Below are positions 26,395 through 34,294 of a stretch of 64,000 nt of DNA, one piece after another. The position numbers and the translations under genes are program-made. This DNA comes from JACVRW01 sp963850205 (GTDB lineage Bacteria; Actinomycetota; Thermoleophilia; Solirubrobacterales; Thermoleophilaceae): assembly GCA_963850205.1 (NCBI GenBank), contig CAWKKJ010000011.1:310001-374000 (forward strand), written 5' to 3'. How positions within the stretch are numbered: the first letter of the stretch is position 1; every line of letters begins with the position of its first letter. The notes beneath the pieces are model-generated. The model was given only the letters and a program-made list of their open reading frames with translations, was not told the origin of the DNA and searched no databases.

Positions 26395-28238
26395 ACCGTC
26401 GCTGGGTTGAACGGCGTGAAGGCGTTCTGTACCCCGAGCAGAGCGGGCCGGAGCTCGGGGCAGTGGCGCAGCAGAACCGAGGACATCGTCGTCTCGTTGA
26501 TCCACTGCATCCCGATCGGGGTGTAGACCCCCGGTGTGTAGTCGCGCGTGAAAAAGCGATCGCTGTTCAGCCGCCTCGAGGCCATCACGATGAAGATCCG
26601 GAACGCGGTGTCGCTGAACCCGAAGCCCTGCGGCAGCGGCTCGGCGAACATGCCGACGGTCAGATCGACCTTCTCGATGTCGTCGTCGTAGACGCGGCGC
26701 ATCTCGTCGGCCCACTGCGGCACGTCCGTGAGCGTCTCGAAGCTGGTCGCGGGTTTCAGGTTGAGCAGCCGCCGGAACTCGTTGTAGCGCGGCACGCCGA
26801 GCTCGCGCGTACGCAGGATGTCGGTCGCGGCGAGGTCGGCCTGCCTGCCGTCCGGCCGCGTGAACTTCTGCAGGTCGCGCGGGAAGTTGTGGAGCCGGAC
26901 GAGGCCCGGATGGAGGCGGCCGAACGAATACAGGAGGTCGCTCAACCCGATCCGCTCCTCGATCTCCGGCGCCTGCGATCCGGTCAGCTCCCGGAGAGGC
27001 CGCTCCTCGATGGTGCTGTCGTCGGCCGCGCGGCGGAACGTCCAGTCGTCGGGCGTCAGCGGGTGCATCCGGTACACCGAGGTGAACTCCTCAGTGAGCG
27101 AGTAGGGCACGCCGTAGTGAGCCGTCTCGGATCCCGGGATACCGCTCACCACCTCGCTCTCACTCACCCGCCCGAACAGCTCGCTGAAGCGCTTGCCGGC
27201 CAGCCCGTACCAGTTCGCGTTCATCGCGATCTTCGTCGTGGGGTGCGAGATGACCGCCGGCGTCCACTCGACCGTGTGGATCTTCGCCAGCACGGCGGCG
27301 TTGACCAGGCGCGCGCGCTGAAACAGGTCCGCGTCGCTCCAAGCGGGGTATTCGCGCTTGAGCCGGTCGCAGATCGCGTTGTGCTCGGCCACGAACAGCC
27401 GGCTCAGCATGCTCAGCCCGAGCCACCAACCCGGGACCTGGGTCGGGTCCGTCTGGCGGTCACTCGTCCGCGGCAGCAGGCTGTCCGGGCCGATGTGAAG
27501 CTTGCCGTCGGTGCCCGACCGTCTCTGCTTCTGGTGCTCCTCGCTCGTCCCGTACAACGACGAGCCGTCCCACCAGTGCGTCTCGGTGTTGACGAACGTC
27601 GGCGGCTGCCCGTCGGCGGCGTCGGGACGGGTCGGGTCGGCGGGCGTCTTTGGGATGGGCATCGGATGCTCGGGCCAAGGGTCGTCGTCGACCAGCGGCA
27701 CCTGCCACACCTCGCCCGTCGCCGCGTGGCCGTGGCCGAACCAGTCGTGGATCATGAACTGAAGCCAGGCGGCGACGAGCGCGTTCAACCCCTCGACCGC
27801 CTGGAACTCCCGGCGCGTCATGAGCTCGCGGCTGACGGTGCGCGGGTTCGGGTCCATCAAGGCCTCGCGGTTGACGTGCGCCCTTTCGAGCGGGACGTTG
27901 CGCCCGAAGCGCGAGCCCGCCCGCCCCATCGCCGGGTCCGACAGGTCGTTGTAGGTGCCGTCCGCCGTGCGGGCGGTCGCGAACTCCGGCCGTCGCGACG
28001 GCACCGGTGCCACGCCGTCCGACGGCAGCTGCGTCGTGTCGTAGAGGTTGCGCTGGCGGAGGATGTTCCGGACCCCAGTGAGCACGGCCAACCCGAGCGG
28101 CGTCGGGAGCCTGTGCCATCCGACCCGGTGGTCGGCGGCCTGGGCGAGCTTGTTGAAGATCCGCCACCCGAGTGACCTGCGGTAGCCGGAGCCAGCGGTG
28201 GACTTCAGAGAGGCCTCCCCAGTCGCGAGTGGTCGCAC
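26391..28238 (-). CDS. Animal-type haem peroxidase family, fatty-acid alpha-dioxygenase-like
   Basis: The 615-residue protein belongs to the peroxidase-cyclooxygenase superfamily. AWLQFMIHDWFGHG holds the distal His (H164). SVYRMHPL holds a Tyr three residues before the proximal haem His (Y389, H392), the arrangement of cyclooxygenases and plant alpha-dioxygenases, where the Tyr radical starts fatty-acid oxygenation. Other alpha-dioxygenase-like blocks are KIHTVEWTP, NANWYGLAGKRF and GVPRYNEFRR. Spacing is nearly that of the plant enzymes as I recall them. No signal peptide is seen. It heads a three-gene operon with a catalase-related haem protein and an epoxide-hydrolase-like protein. Dioxygenase activity on fatty acids is a strong inference. 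Confidence 0.88.
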   Translation of the reverse strand: MRPLATGEASLKSTAGSGYRRSLGWRIFNKLAQAADHRVGWHRLPTPLGLAVLTGVRNILRQRNLYDTTQLPSDGVAPVPSRRPEFATARTADGTYNDLSDPAMGRAGSRFGRNVPLERAHVNREALMDPNPRTVSRELMTRREFQAVEGLNALVAAWLQFMIHDWFGHGHAATGEVWQVPLVDDDPWPEHPMPIPKTPADPTRPDAADGQPPTFVNTETHWWDGSSLYGTSEEHQKQRRSGTDGKLHIGPDSLLPRTSDRQTDPTQVPGWWLGLSMLSRLFVAEHNAICDRLKREYPAWSDADLFQRARLVNAAVLAKIHTVEWTPAVISHPTTKIAMNANWYGLAGKRFSELFGRVSESEVVSGIPGSETAHYGVPYSLTEEFTSVYRMHPLTPDDWTFRRAADDSTIEERPLRELTGSQAPEIEERIGLSDLLYSFGRLHPGLVRLHNFPRDLQKFTRPDGRQADLAATDILRTRELGVPRYNEFRRLLNLKPATSFETLTDVPQWADEMRRVYDDDIEKVDLTVGMFAEPLPQGFGFSDTAFRIFIVMASRRLNSDRFFTRDYTPGVYTPIGMQWINETTMSSVLLRHCPELRPALLGVQNAFTPFNPATV

Positions 28239-28493
28239 ACTCTTTCAAACCTCGCCGGCTGCGAGGGTGACGGCTCCAGCTGGCGCCCGGAAAAGGAGCG
28301 GTCCTTCCAGCTCGACTCGGCGTGACGCAGGAGGTAGACGCGCCTCATGTCCCCTCCATCCGGCCCGGACGGCTCGCCATGGCAGACTTCGGCCCCTCCG
28401 GCCTGCCGGGCTCGAGCTAGCGGACCACGAGCGGGACGATCTCCTCGAGTCGTCCCGGCGGGCGACGCTCTGGGCTAGCGGCTTGCGAAACGG

Positions 28494-28712
28494 CTAGCCA
28501 AAGTCGCTCGCCAGTAGCTCTCGGAACTTAGCGAGGGGCATGTCCTCCGGGATGCGACCTCTACCGCTACAGGTAAGGCATTCGTTGCTGGGGTCGCGAA
28601 CTACGTGGCCGCCCTCGGTCACCGTCTCGACGTAGCCTCGACCGGCGCACTCTTGGCAGGGCACCTTGACAGAAATCGTCAGCTCGGCTGAAGAATGCTC
28701 CCCACCTTCCAT
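28494..28712 (-). CDS. Small zinc-ribbon protein with DnaJ-like CxxCxGxG motifs
   Basis: From the ATG at 28712 a 72-residue protein contains two motifs, CQECAGRGY and CLTCSGRGR, 24 residues apart, like half of the DnaJ cysteine-rich zinc domain. The tail is PEDMPLAKFRELL. The frame is open further upstream to 28856, but that part is Arg/Pro-rich and not protein-like. The role is unknown; a zinc-binding adaptor or RNA/protein-binding role is possible. The 255 bp between it and the dioxygenase gene hold nothing obvious. Confidence 0.55.
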   Translation of the reverse strand: MEGGEHSSAELTISVKVPCQECAGRGYVETVTEGGHVVRDPSNECLTCSGRGRIPEDMPLAKFRELLASDFG

Positions 28713-29280
28713 CTCGGAGCAATCTACCGTGTACCGCGGGGGCCGAGGACGTCGTTCCCAGCGCCACGACAGCTTGGCGAGATTCGTCGGGTCCGGCGTG
28801 AAGCCCGGATCCGCTCGAGTCCTCGGGCTGCGCCGCGATGCGCGAGGCCTTGTCAAGGCTGGCGCCCCAGCCGATCGACAGCCTGTCGGCTATCGCACAC
28901 GCCGCCTCGTCGGGCCCAGGCAGACGGCCGGCGCGGCCACTGGCAGATCTCATTGACTGGCTCGTCCGCGAGCCGGCGCACATACGCGTCGGCCCGATAG
29001 GCGGCGTTAGGCGTGCGGCGCCTGACCCGGCAACTGAGACCAAGGGCAGGGCCGATGCCGCCCCCCGCGGGGCAGCGAGCCCGTCGTTGGTGCCGGCCCG
29101 GAAAGAGAGTACAGTGGGTTGTGGAGTTGACCCTGCGGGCGGACTTCAGCCACTAGCCCGAAAGCCACCGAAGCGCGAGCGCGCCGAGGCGCGGAGCTTG
29201 AGGCCATGATCGAGACCCGCAGGGCCTAGCTGCTGGTTCACGCGTGTTTGGGGTCTTGTTCCCTCTACCTCGCGCGCGAC
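28713..29280. other. About 570 bp without a supported gene
   Basis: Open frames exist on both strands because of the GC content, but none shows domain-like sequence or a ribosome binding site. Near its right end lies the palindrome that precedes the winged-helix gene. Confidence 0.4.
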
Positions 29281-29295
29281 ACCCTCTATGAGGGT
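29281..29295. promoter_or_regulatory. Candidate operator upstream of winged-helix gene
   Basis: A perfect inverted repeat ACCCTC-TAT-GAGGGT lies 17 bp before the ATG of a small winged-helix protein. This is a likely place for autoregulation. No consensus is known. Confidence 0.4.
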
Positions 29296-29312
29296 CGGGA
29301 AGGTCTTCGACC

Positions 29313-29624
29313 ATGCAAACGCAGCGCACCGTCGACGGAGCGCCCACCCGACCGTCGCCAGAGTCGACGCTCGTCACGGCGCCAGTGGTGCCGCAGCGCT
29401 CGGTGCGTCGAGCGACCGCGCGTCGCGCCAGTACCCGTCGCGCCACGGCGCGTCAGCGCAAGCACGACGTCGAGGGGCGCATCATCGAATACCTGAAAGA
29501 CCGCCCGCAGAGCACGACCGGCGACATCGCCAAGGGATTGAACGCCAACCGCGACACGATCGCGGCCGGGCTGGCACACATGGTTCGGGCCAGCACGATC
29601 ACCAAGGACCACACGGCGAGATAA
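29313..29624 (+). CDS. Small winged-helix DNA-binding protein
   Basis: The 103-residue protein has a disordered Thr/Arg-rich N-terminus and a C-terminal MarR-like winged helix (about 50-100): VEGRIIEYLKDRPQSTTGDI, then AKGLNANRDTIAAGLAHMV, the recognition-helix region. It sits 2 nt before a second small gene and downstream of a short palindrome, consistent with an autoregulated two-gene unit. Confident as a DNA-binding fold, but the target is unknown. Confidence 0.65.
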   Translation: MQTQRTVDGAPTRPSPESTLVTAPVVPQRSVRRATARRASTRRATARQRKHDVEGRIIEYLKDRPQSTTGDIAKGLNANRDTIAAGLAHMVRASTITKDHTAR

Positions 29625-29626
29625 CG

Positions 29627-29878
29627 ATGGCGCGCACCCTCCGCCGCCGCGTGACGTCCGAGGCGCGCGCCTCCGACCAAGAGGTCGGGCCGACCATCAC
29701 CGCCGTGCTGGACGACGGCCCGCTGCGAGGCACACGCATCGAGACCCAGGTCCTCGAGGGCCGCCCGCCGAGCACGGTCAATGTGCCTACCGACGACGGC
29801 AGCACGTGCCGCTACTGCCTCGCGGAGTGGGTCCAGAGCGGTCCGTCCGCGGTGTACACGTTTCTCTACCGCGTCTAG
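29627..29878 (+). CDS. Small protein with a CxxC pair
   Basis: The 83-residue protein starts 2 nt after the winged-helix gene. It contains PTITAVLDDGPLRGTRIETQ, VNVPTDDGSTCRYCLAEW and a C-terminal AVYTFLYRV, a compact beta-rich pattern with one CRYC pair that could bind metal. No family is recognised. Co-transcription with the DNA-binding protein is nearly certain from spacing. Confidence 0.6.
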   Translation: MARTLRRRVTSEARASDQEVGPTITAVLDDGPLRGTRIETQVLEGRPPSTVNVPTDDGSTCRYCLAEWVQSGPSAVYTFLYRV

Positions 29879-30109
29879 ACACTCCGCCACACACACCAGT
29901 CCTCCCCGCCGAACACGCCGTCGGGCCGCGCGCTCTCCGCCGGCGCGCCTTTCAGTTGCGTTCCCGTTCCGCCAGCCGAACCCGCATCGGCGGGATCGCG
30001 ACGCCCAGGTTTTTTGGGACGTCACACGAAGGTCCACTGTCACAGGGGGCGCCTCCATCTCGTCTGAGAAGTAAGGGAATGGAGAGAAAATGAGACGAAT
30101 GGAGAAGTC

Positions 30110-31075
30110 ATGAGAGTTTTTCTAGCCGGCGCCACGGGCGCTCTCGGCAGACAGCTAGTCCCGCAGCTTGTGGGGCGAGGCCACGATGTGGTCGGAATGA
30201 CCAGCAGCGGATCGAAGCAGGACCTGGTCCGAAGCCTGGGAGCGCGCCCCGTCGTGGCCGACGCTCTCGACCCCGACGCGGTCGCCCAGGCGGTGGCGTC
30301 CGCCGAGCCGGAGGTGATCGTGCATCAGCTCACGGCGCTGTCCGGGAAGATGTCCGCGAGGGATATGCGGCACCCCGACCGCTCCTACGCGGCGACCATG
30401 ACCAACCGGCTGCGTACCGAGGCGACGGACCATCTGTTGGCGGCCGGTCGCGCCGTGGGGACCCGGCGCTTCGTGGCGCAGAGCTTTGGGGCGTTCCGTT
30501 TCGGCCACACGGGCGGGCCGGTGCAGACCGAGGCCGATCCCCTCGATCCCGACGACCCGCCGGCGCCCATGCGGGCGGCGCAGGCGGCGTACCTCTATCT
30601 TGAGCGGGCGGTGACGACGATCGACTGGGGCGAGGGGCTCGCGTTGCGCTACGGGGGCTTCTACGGTCCGGGGACCTCGCTCAGCCTGGCTCCGGACGCG
30701 CAGATGGCGGCGCCGATACGGAAGCGCCAGTTCCCGATCGTCGGCGACGGCGGTGGCGTCTGGTCGCATGTCCACATCGAAGACGCCGCGGCGGCGACCG
30801 CGGTGGCTGTCGAGCGCGGCGAGCCGGGTGTCTACTACGTCGTCGACGACGAGCCCACGTCCGTGCGGGAGTGGCTGCCGGTGGTGGCAAGCGCGCTCGA
30901 CGCCAAGCCGCCGCGACGTCTCCCGCGGTGGGTCGGGCGGCTCCTGGCCGGTGAGGCGGCGACCGCCATGATGACCGAGACGCGGGGTGCCTCGAACGAG
31001 AAGGCGAAGCGCGAGCTCGGCTGGAAGCCGCGCTATGCGAGCTGGCGACAGGGTCTCGCGCAGGGACTCGGCTGA
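30110..31075 (+). CDS. NAD-dependent epimerase/dehydratase, ECF41-linked
   Basis: The 321-residue extended short-chain dehydrogenase has the NAD-binding motif GATGALGRQL at its start, an active-site region (FVAQSFGAFRFG; LRYGGFYGPG) and a WSHVHIEDAAAAT substrate-side motif. The usual YxxxK is replaced by AAYLYLERAV, so it is an atypical member. It is followed at once by an ECF41 sigma factor; genes for carboxymuconolactone decarboxylases, oxidoreductases or epimerases are the known partners and targets of ECF41 factors. GGAG lies six bases before the ATG. The substrate is unknown. Confidence 0.85.
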   Translation: MRVFLAGATGALGRQLVPQLVGRGHDVVGMTSSGSKQDLVRSLGARPVVADALDPDAVAQAVASAEPEVIVHQLTALSGKMSARDMRHPDRSYAATMTNRLRTEATDHLLAAGRAVGTRRFVAQSFGAFRFGHTGGPVQTEADPLDPDDPPAPMRAAQAAYLYLERAVTTIDWGEGLALRYGGFYGPGTSLSLAPDAQMAAPIRKRQFPIVGDGGGVWSHVHIEDAAAATAVAVERGEPGVYYVVDDEPTSVREWLPVVASALDAKPPRRLPRWVGRLLAGEAATAMMTETRGASNEKAKRELGWKPRYASWRQGLAQGLG

Positions 31076-31993
31076 GTGATGACCGAGAAGGAGTTCGACG
31101 AGCTGCGCCCGTCGGCGTTCGCGATCGCCTACCGGATGCTCGGCAGCGTGAGCGAGGCGGAGGACGTGGTCCAGGAGGGGCTGCTCCGCCTCCATCGGGC
31201 GCGCGAGGGCAGCGAGCAGATCCAGTCGCCGCGGGCCTACCTGTCGACGGTGGTCTCGCGGCTCTCGCTCGACCACCTCCGCTCTGCGCGGGTCCGCCGC
31301 GAGACCTACGTGGGGGAATGGCTGCCAGAGCCGCTCGTGGCGAGCGCCGACGACGACCCCGCCCGCAAAGCCGAGATGGCGGACTCGCTGTCGCTCGCCT
31401 TTCTCGTCCTGCTCGAGACCCTGTCACCCGAGCAGCGCGCCGCGTTCCTGCTGCGCGACGTGTTCGACGAGCCCTACGACCGGATCGCGGAGATCGTCGG
31501 GACGAGCGAGCAGAACGCCCGCCAGCTCGCCACCCGGGCCCGCCGCCACGTAGAGGAACGGCGCCCGCGGTTCGAGGCCTCGCGCGAGCAGCAGGAGAAG
31601 CTCGCGACCCGCTTCTTCGCGGCGGTCGAGGAGGGCGATCTCGACGGGCTGGAGGAGCTGCTGGCCCACGACGTGGTGCTCCGCGGCGACGGCGGCGGCA
31701 AGGCGCCCGCCCTCGCGCGTGCGCTCCACGGCCGGGCCAGGGTGGCCCGCACGCTGGCGAGGGGGTGGGTACAGTTCCGCACCCGCGTCGGCGGCTACAC
31801 CCTGCGGCGCGAGCAGGTGAACGGGCAACCGGGTGCGCTGTTCTTCGACCGCGAGGGCGGGCTGATCGCCGTGATGAGCCTCGAGGTCGCGGAGGGCCAG
31901 ATCCAGGGCGTAAGCTCGATCCTCAACCCGGACAAGCTGCAGCACCTCGGGCCGGTGGCCGACCTAGGCGCGCTGCTGCGCCAGCGCAGCTAG
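31076..31993 (+). CDS. ECF41-family RNA polymerase sigma factor with SnoaL-like C-terminus
   Basis: Residues 1-165 are sigma-70 regions 2 and 4 (FAIAYRMLGSVSEAEDVVQE, LSPEQRAAFLLRDVF). Residues 175-305 are a SnoaL-like extension with the ECF41 hallmarks DGGGK (about 203) and NPDKL (284-288), which modulates activity in place of an anti-sigma factor. The gene begins at GTG 31076 or the adjacent ATG 31079, directly after the epimerase stop. ECF41 factors usually drive their linked oxidoreductase/epimerase gene, so the pair is probably autoregulated. Confidence 0.9.
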   Translation: MMTEKEFDELRPSAFAIAYRMLGSVSEAEDVVQEGLLRLHRAREGSEQIQSPRAYLSTVVSRLSLDHLRSARVRRETYVGEWLPEPLVASADDDPARKAEMADSLSLAFLVLLETLSPEQRAAFLLRDVFDEPYDRIAEIVGTSEQNARQLATRARRHVEERRPRFEASREQQEKLATRFFAAVEEGDLDGLEELLAHDVVLRGDGGGKAPALARALHGRARVARTLARGWVQFRTRVGGYTLRREQVNGQPGALFFDREGGLIAVMSLEVAEGQIQGVSSILNPDKLQHLGPVADLGALLRQRS

Positions 31994-32511
31994 CTTCCTC
32001 AGCTCGCGCGCTCGACTAGATCGCGACCGCTGCGATCCCCATGCGCGCGAGCCACTCGCGCCTCGCCGTGATCGCGACACCCGAGATCGGTTTCGGCGCG
32101 GCCGGGCTCAGCTGGGCCTGGGCCTGGGCCGACCGGGGCGGAACGCTGGCGCCCCCGGGATCGCATCGTGTCCGCGAACCGAGGAAAGAAGACGTTGCCG
32201 ATCAGCGACAGCCGCACCGAGACCAACCCAGGCCGCTCCAACCACCGAGCGCGCCAGGTGCTCGAGCGAGGGCGACGACCCTACTCGCCGCGGTGGTGAT
32301 CCCTCTGCGAAGCCGACGAGCTCAGACCCGTCACGTCCGGGTACCGGCTGCTGTGGCCGAAAGCCGGGTCCTGCAACTACGCCTCAAGCTTCGCCTGCCG
32401 GAGGGCGACACGGTCAACGGAGGCTGGCGCACCCAGCGCACGAAGTACGCGTCGCCCAGGGCCGCTCGCCGGCAGCGGGCGCTCAGCGTCGTCGCCGTCT
32501 AGCTTGGCCCT
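31994..32511. other. 518 bp without a supported gene
   Basis: A frame ending at 32502 reads LQLRLKLRLPEGDTVNGGWR, which looks faintly coding, but no start, ribosome site or domain supports it. No repeat, RNA or terminator is evident. Confidence 0.4.
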
Positions 32512-33450
32512 ATGCCTGAACCCCGGTCTGGCTCCCACGCCGGCCCGCTGCGCGACCGGCACTCCCACGGCGGTGCCTTTAATTCGGAGCGAGTTGCCGC
32601 CGTCCTCGAAGTCGAAGGCGACCTGTCGGCGGGTTTGGTCGGGGAGGCGATCACCGTCTGCGCCGACCTGTTCGACGACGCCGGCGTGCAGGTTCGGCGC
32701 GTCGTTGACCTTGGCTGCGGTCCGGGTGTCGGTACGGCCTTGCTCGCACAGGCGTTCCGGTCTGCGACCGTCCTTGCCGTCGACGGATCACCCGCGATGC
32801 TGGAGCGCGCCAAAGCTCGAGCAACGCGCCTCGGGCATGTGGGTCGGGTCGAAACCCGCCGGCTCGACCTGAACGACGACCTTCAAACCCTGGGTCGCTG
32901 CGACCTGGCGTGGGCGGCCATGGCCATTCACCACGCGCACGACGAGGTCGCCACCCTCAGGAGCATCGGGTTGCTTCTCGAACCGCACGGGCTCTTGGGC
33001 GTGCTCGAACGGGCGGATCCGATGTTCATCGGACTCGCGAACGACCTCGGACGCCCGGGCATCTGGCACCGTCTCGAAGGGGCTCGGTGTGAATGGTTCG
33101 AGAACGTGCGCGACAGCATGCCGGGCGCCCTGAACGCCGAGGCCTATGGCTCGATGCTCGCCGCCGCGGGGCTGGAGGTCGTCACCGATCAAACGTTCAT
33201 CGACACGGTCCAAGCGCCCCACGATGCCGCGACGCACCGGTTCATCGCCCGCGAGCTGCGAGGAATGGTGGCGGGCCTGGCGAGCGTCGCAGCCGAGGCC
33301 GACCTCGAGGCTCTACGTGAGCTCGTCGAAGAGACGCCATCCTTTCCCGAAGGCCGCTGGGACCGTGCCGAGGTAACGGCGAGCCGCAAGCTCCTCATCG
33401 CGAAGCCTGCGGCGGTCACATCTCCGCGCCGCGGCGTGTCACTGAAGTGA
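32512..33450 (+). CDS. Class I SAM-dependent methyltransferase
   Basis: The 312-residue protein has motif I VVDLGCGPGVGTALL (about 65-80), the acidic strand-2 end VLAVDGSPAMLE, motif II LNDDLQTLGRCDLAWAAMAI and a post-II segment LLEPHGLLGVLERAD. These features define a Rossmann-fold methyltransferase of the Methyltransf_11/25 type. The substrate cannot be inferred; the neighbour 28 nt downstream is an NmrA-like NAD(P)-binding protein. No membrane segment or signal is seen. Confidence 0.85.
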   Translation: MPEPRSGSHAGPLRDRHSHGGAFNSERVAAVLEVEGDLSAGLVGEAITVCADLFDDAGVQVRRVVDLGCGPGVGTALLAQAFRSATVLAVDGSPAMLERAKARATRLGHVGRVETRRLDLNDDLQTLGRCDLAWAAMAIHHAHDEVATLRSIGLLLEPHGLLGVLERADPMFIGLANDLGRPGIWHRLEGARCEWFENVRDSMPGALNAEAYGSMLAAAGLEVVTDQTFIDTVQAPHDAATHRFIARELRGMVAGLASVAAEADLEALRELVEETPSFPEGRWDRAEVTASRKLLIAKPAAVTSPRRGVSLK

Positions 33451-33478
33451 AGGCGCAATCCACTTCAAGGAGATACCG

Positions 33479-34264
33479 ATGCAGCAGAACACCAAGATCG
33501 CAGTGGCGGGGGCGACCGGGCGGGTCGGCCGGCCGGTCGTCGACATCCTCGAGGCACGCGGCTACGACGTCGTACCCATCTCTCGCTCGCTGGGCGTCGA
33601 CGTGATCACCGGCGAGGGGCTCGACCAGGCCCTGACCGGTGTCGAGACGATCATCGACCTCGCCACCGGGCCCTCGCCCGATCAGCAGGCCGCGACGGAG
33701 TTCTTCTTGACCTCCACCCGCAACCTGCAGGAGGCCGGTGAGCGGGCCGGCGTGCGGCGCCTGGTCCTCGTGTCGATCATCGGCATCGACGAGTTCGAGG
33801 GCGGCTACAACGCCGCCAAGGTCGCCCACGAGCAGGCCGCGCTGGAGGGGCCGATCCCGGCGCGCATCGTTCGCGCGGCCCAGTTCCACGAGTTCGTGGA
33901 AGAGCTGTTGCGGTGGGGCACGCAGGGCGACGTGAGCTACGTCTGGGCGATGCGCACGCAGCTGGTGTCGGCGCGGACGGTCGCGGAGGCGCTGGTGGAC
34001 CTGGCCACCGCTCCGGACCCCGAGTTCGAAGCGGCAGAGACCACCGAGGTCGCCGGCCCTCGCGAGGAACGTCTCGTGGAAGCGGCGCGCCTGGTGGTCG
34101 CGCGTCGCGGCGAGGACCTGCGCGTCGAGGAGCAAGGCGACCCCTCCGATCCCGACAGCGAGCGCTACGCGAACGGGGCCGTCCTGCCCGGACCGGACGC
34201 CAAGCTCGCGGGCCCGACCTTCGAGGAGTGGCTGCACGCGACGGTGCCCGCCGGACGCTCTTAG
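33479..34264 (+). CDS. NmrA-like NAD(P)-binding oxidoreductase/sensor
   Basis: The 261-residue protein begins with the nucleotide motif VAGATGRVGRPVVDIL and lacks the YxxxK catalytic pair at the normal position, although YNAAKVAHEQA is present near residue 105. LVLVSIIGID and FHEFVEELLRWG match atypical SDRs of the NmrA/SDR_a5 groups. A strong AAGGAG lies seven bases before the ATG. Possible roles are an NAD(P) sensor or reductase. It follows the methyltransferase closely on the same strand. Confidence 0.8.
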   Translation: MQQNTKIAVAGATGRVGRPVVDILEARGYDVVPISRSLGVDVITGEGLDQALTGVETIIDLATGPSPDQQAATEFFLTSTRNLQEAGERAGVRRLVLVSIIGIDEFEGGYNAAKVAHEQAALEGPIPARIVRAAQFHEFVEELLRWGTQGDVSYVWAMRTQLVSARTVAEALVDLATAPDPEFEAAETTEVAGPREERLVEAARLVVARRGEDLRVEEQGDPSDPDSERYANGAVLPGPDAKLAGPTFEEWLHATVPAGRS

Positions 34265-34294
34265 TGTGGGCACAGTCTCTCTGCAGGGCACACT

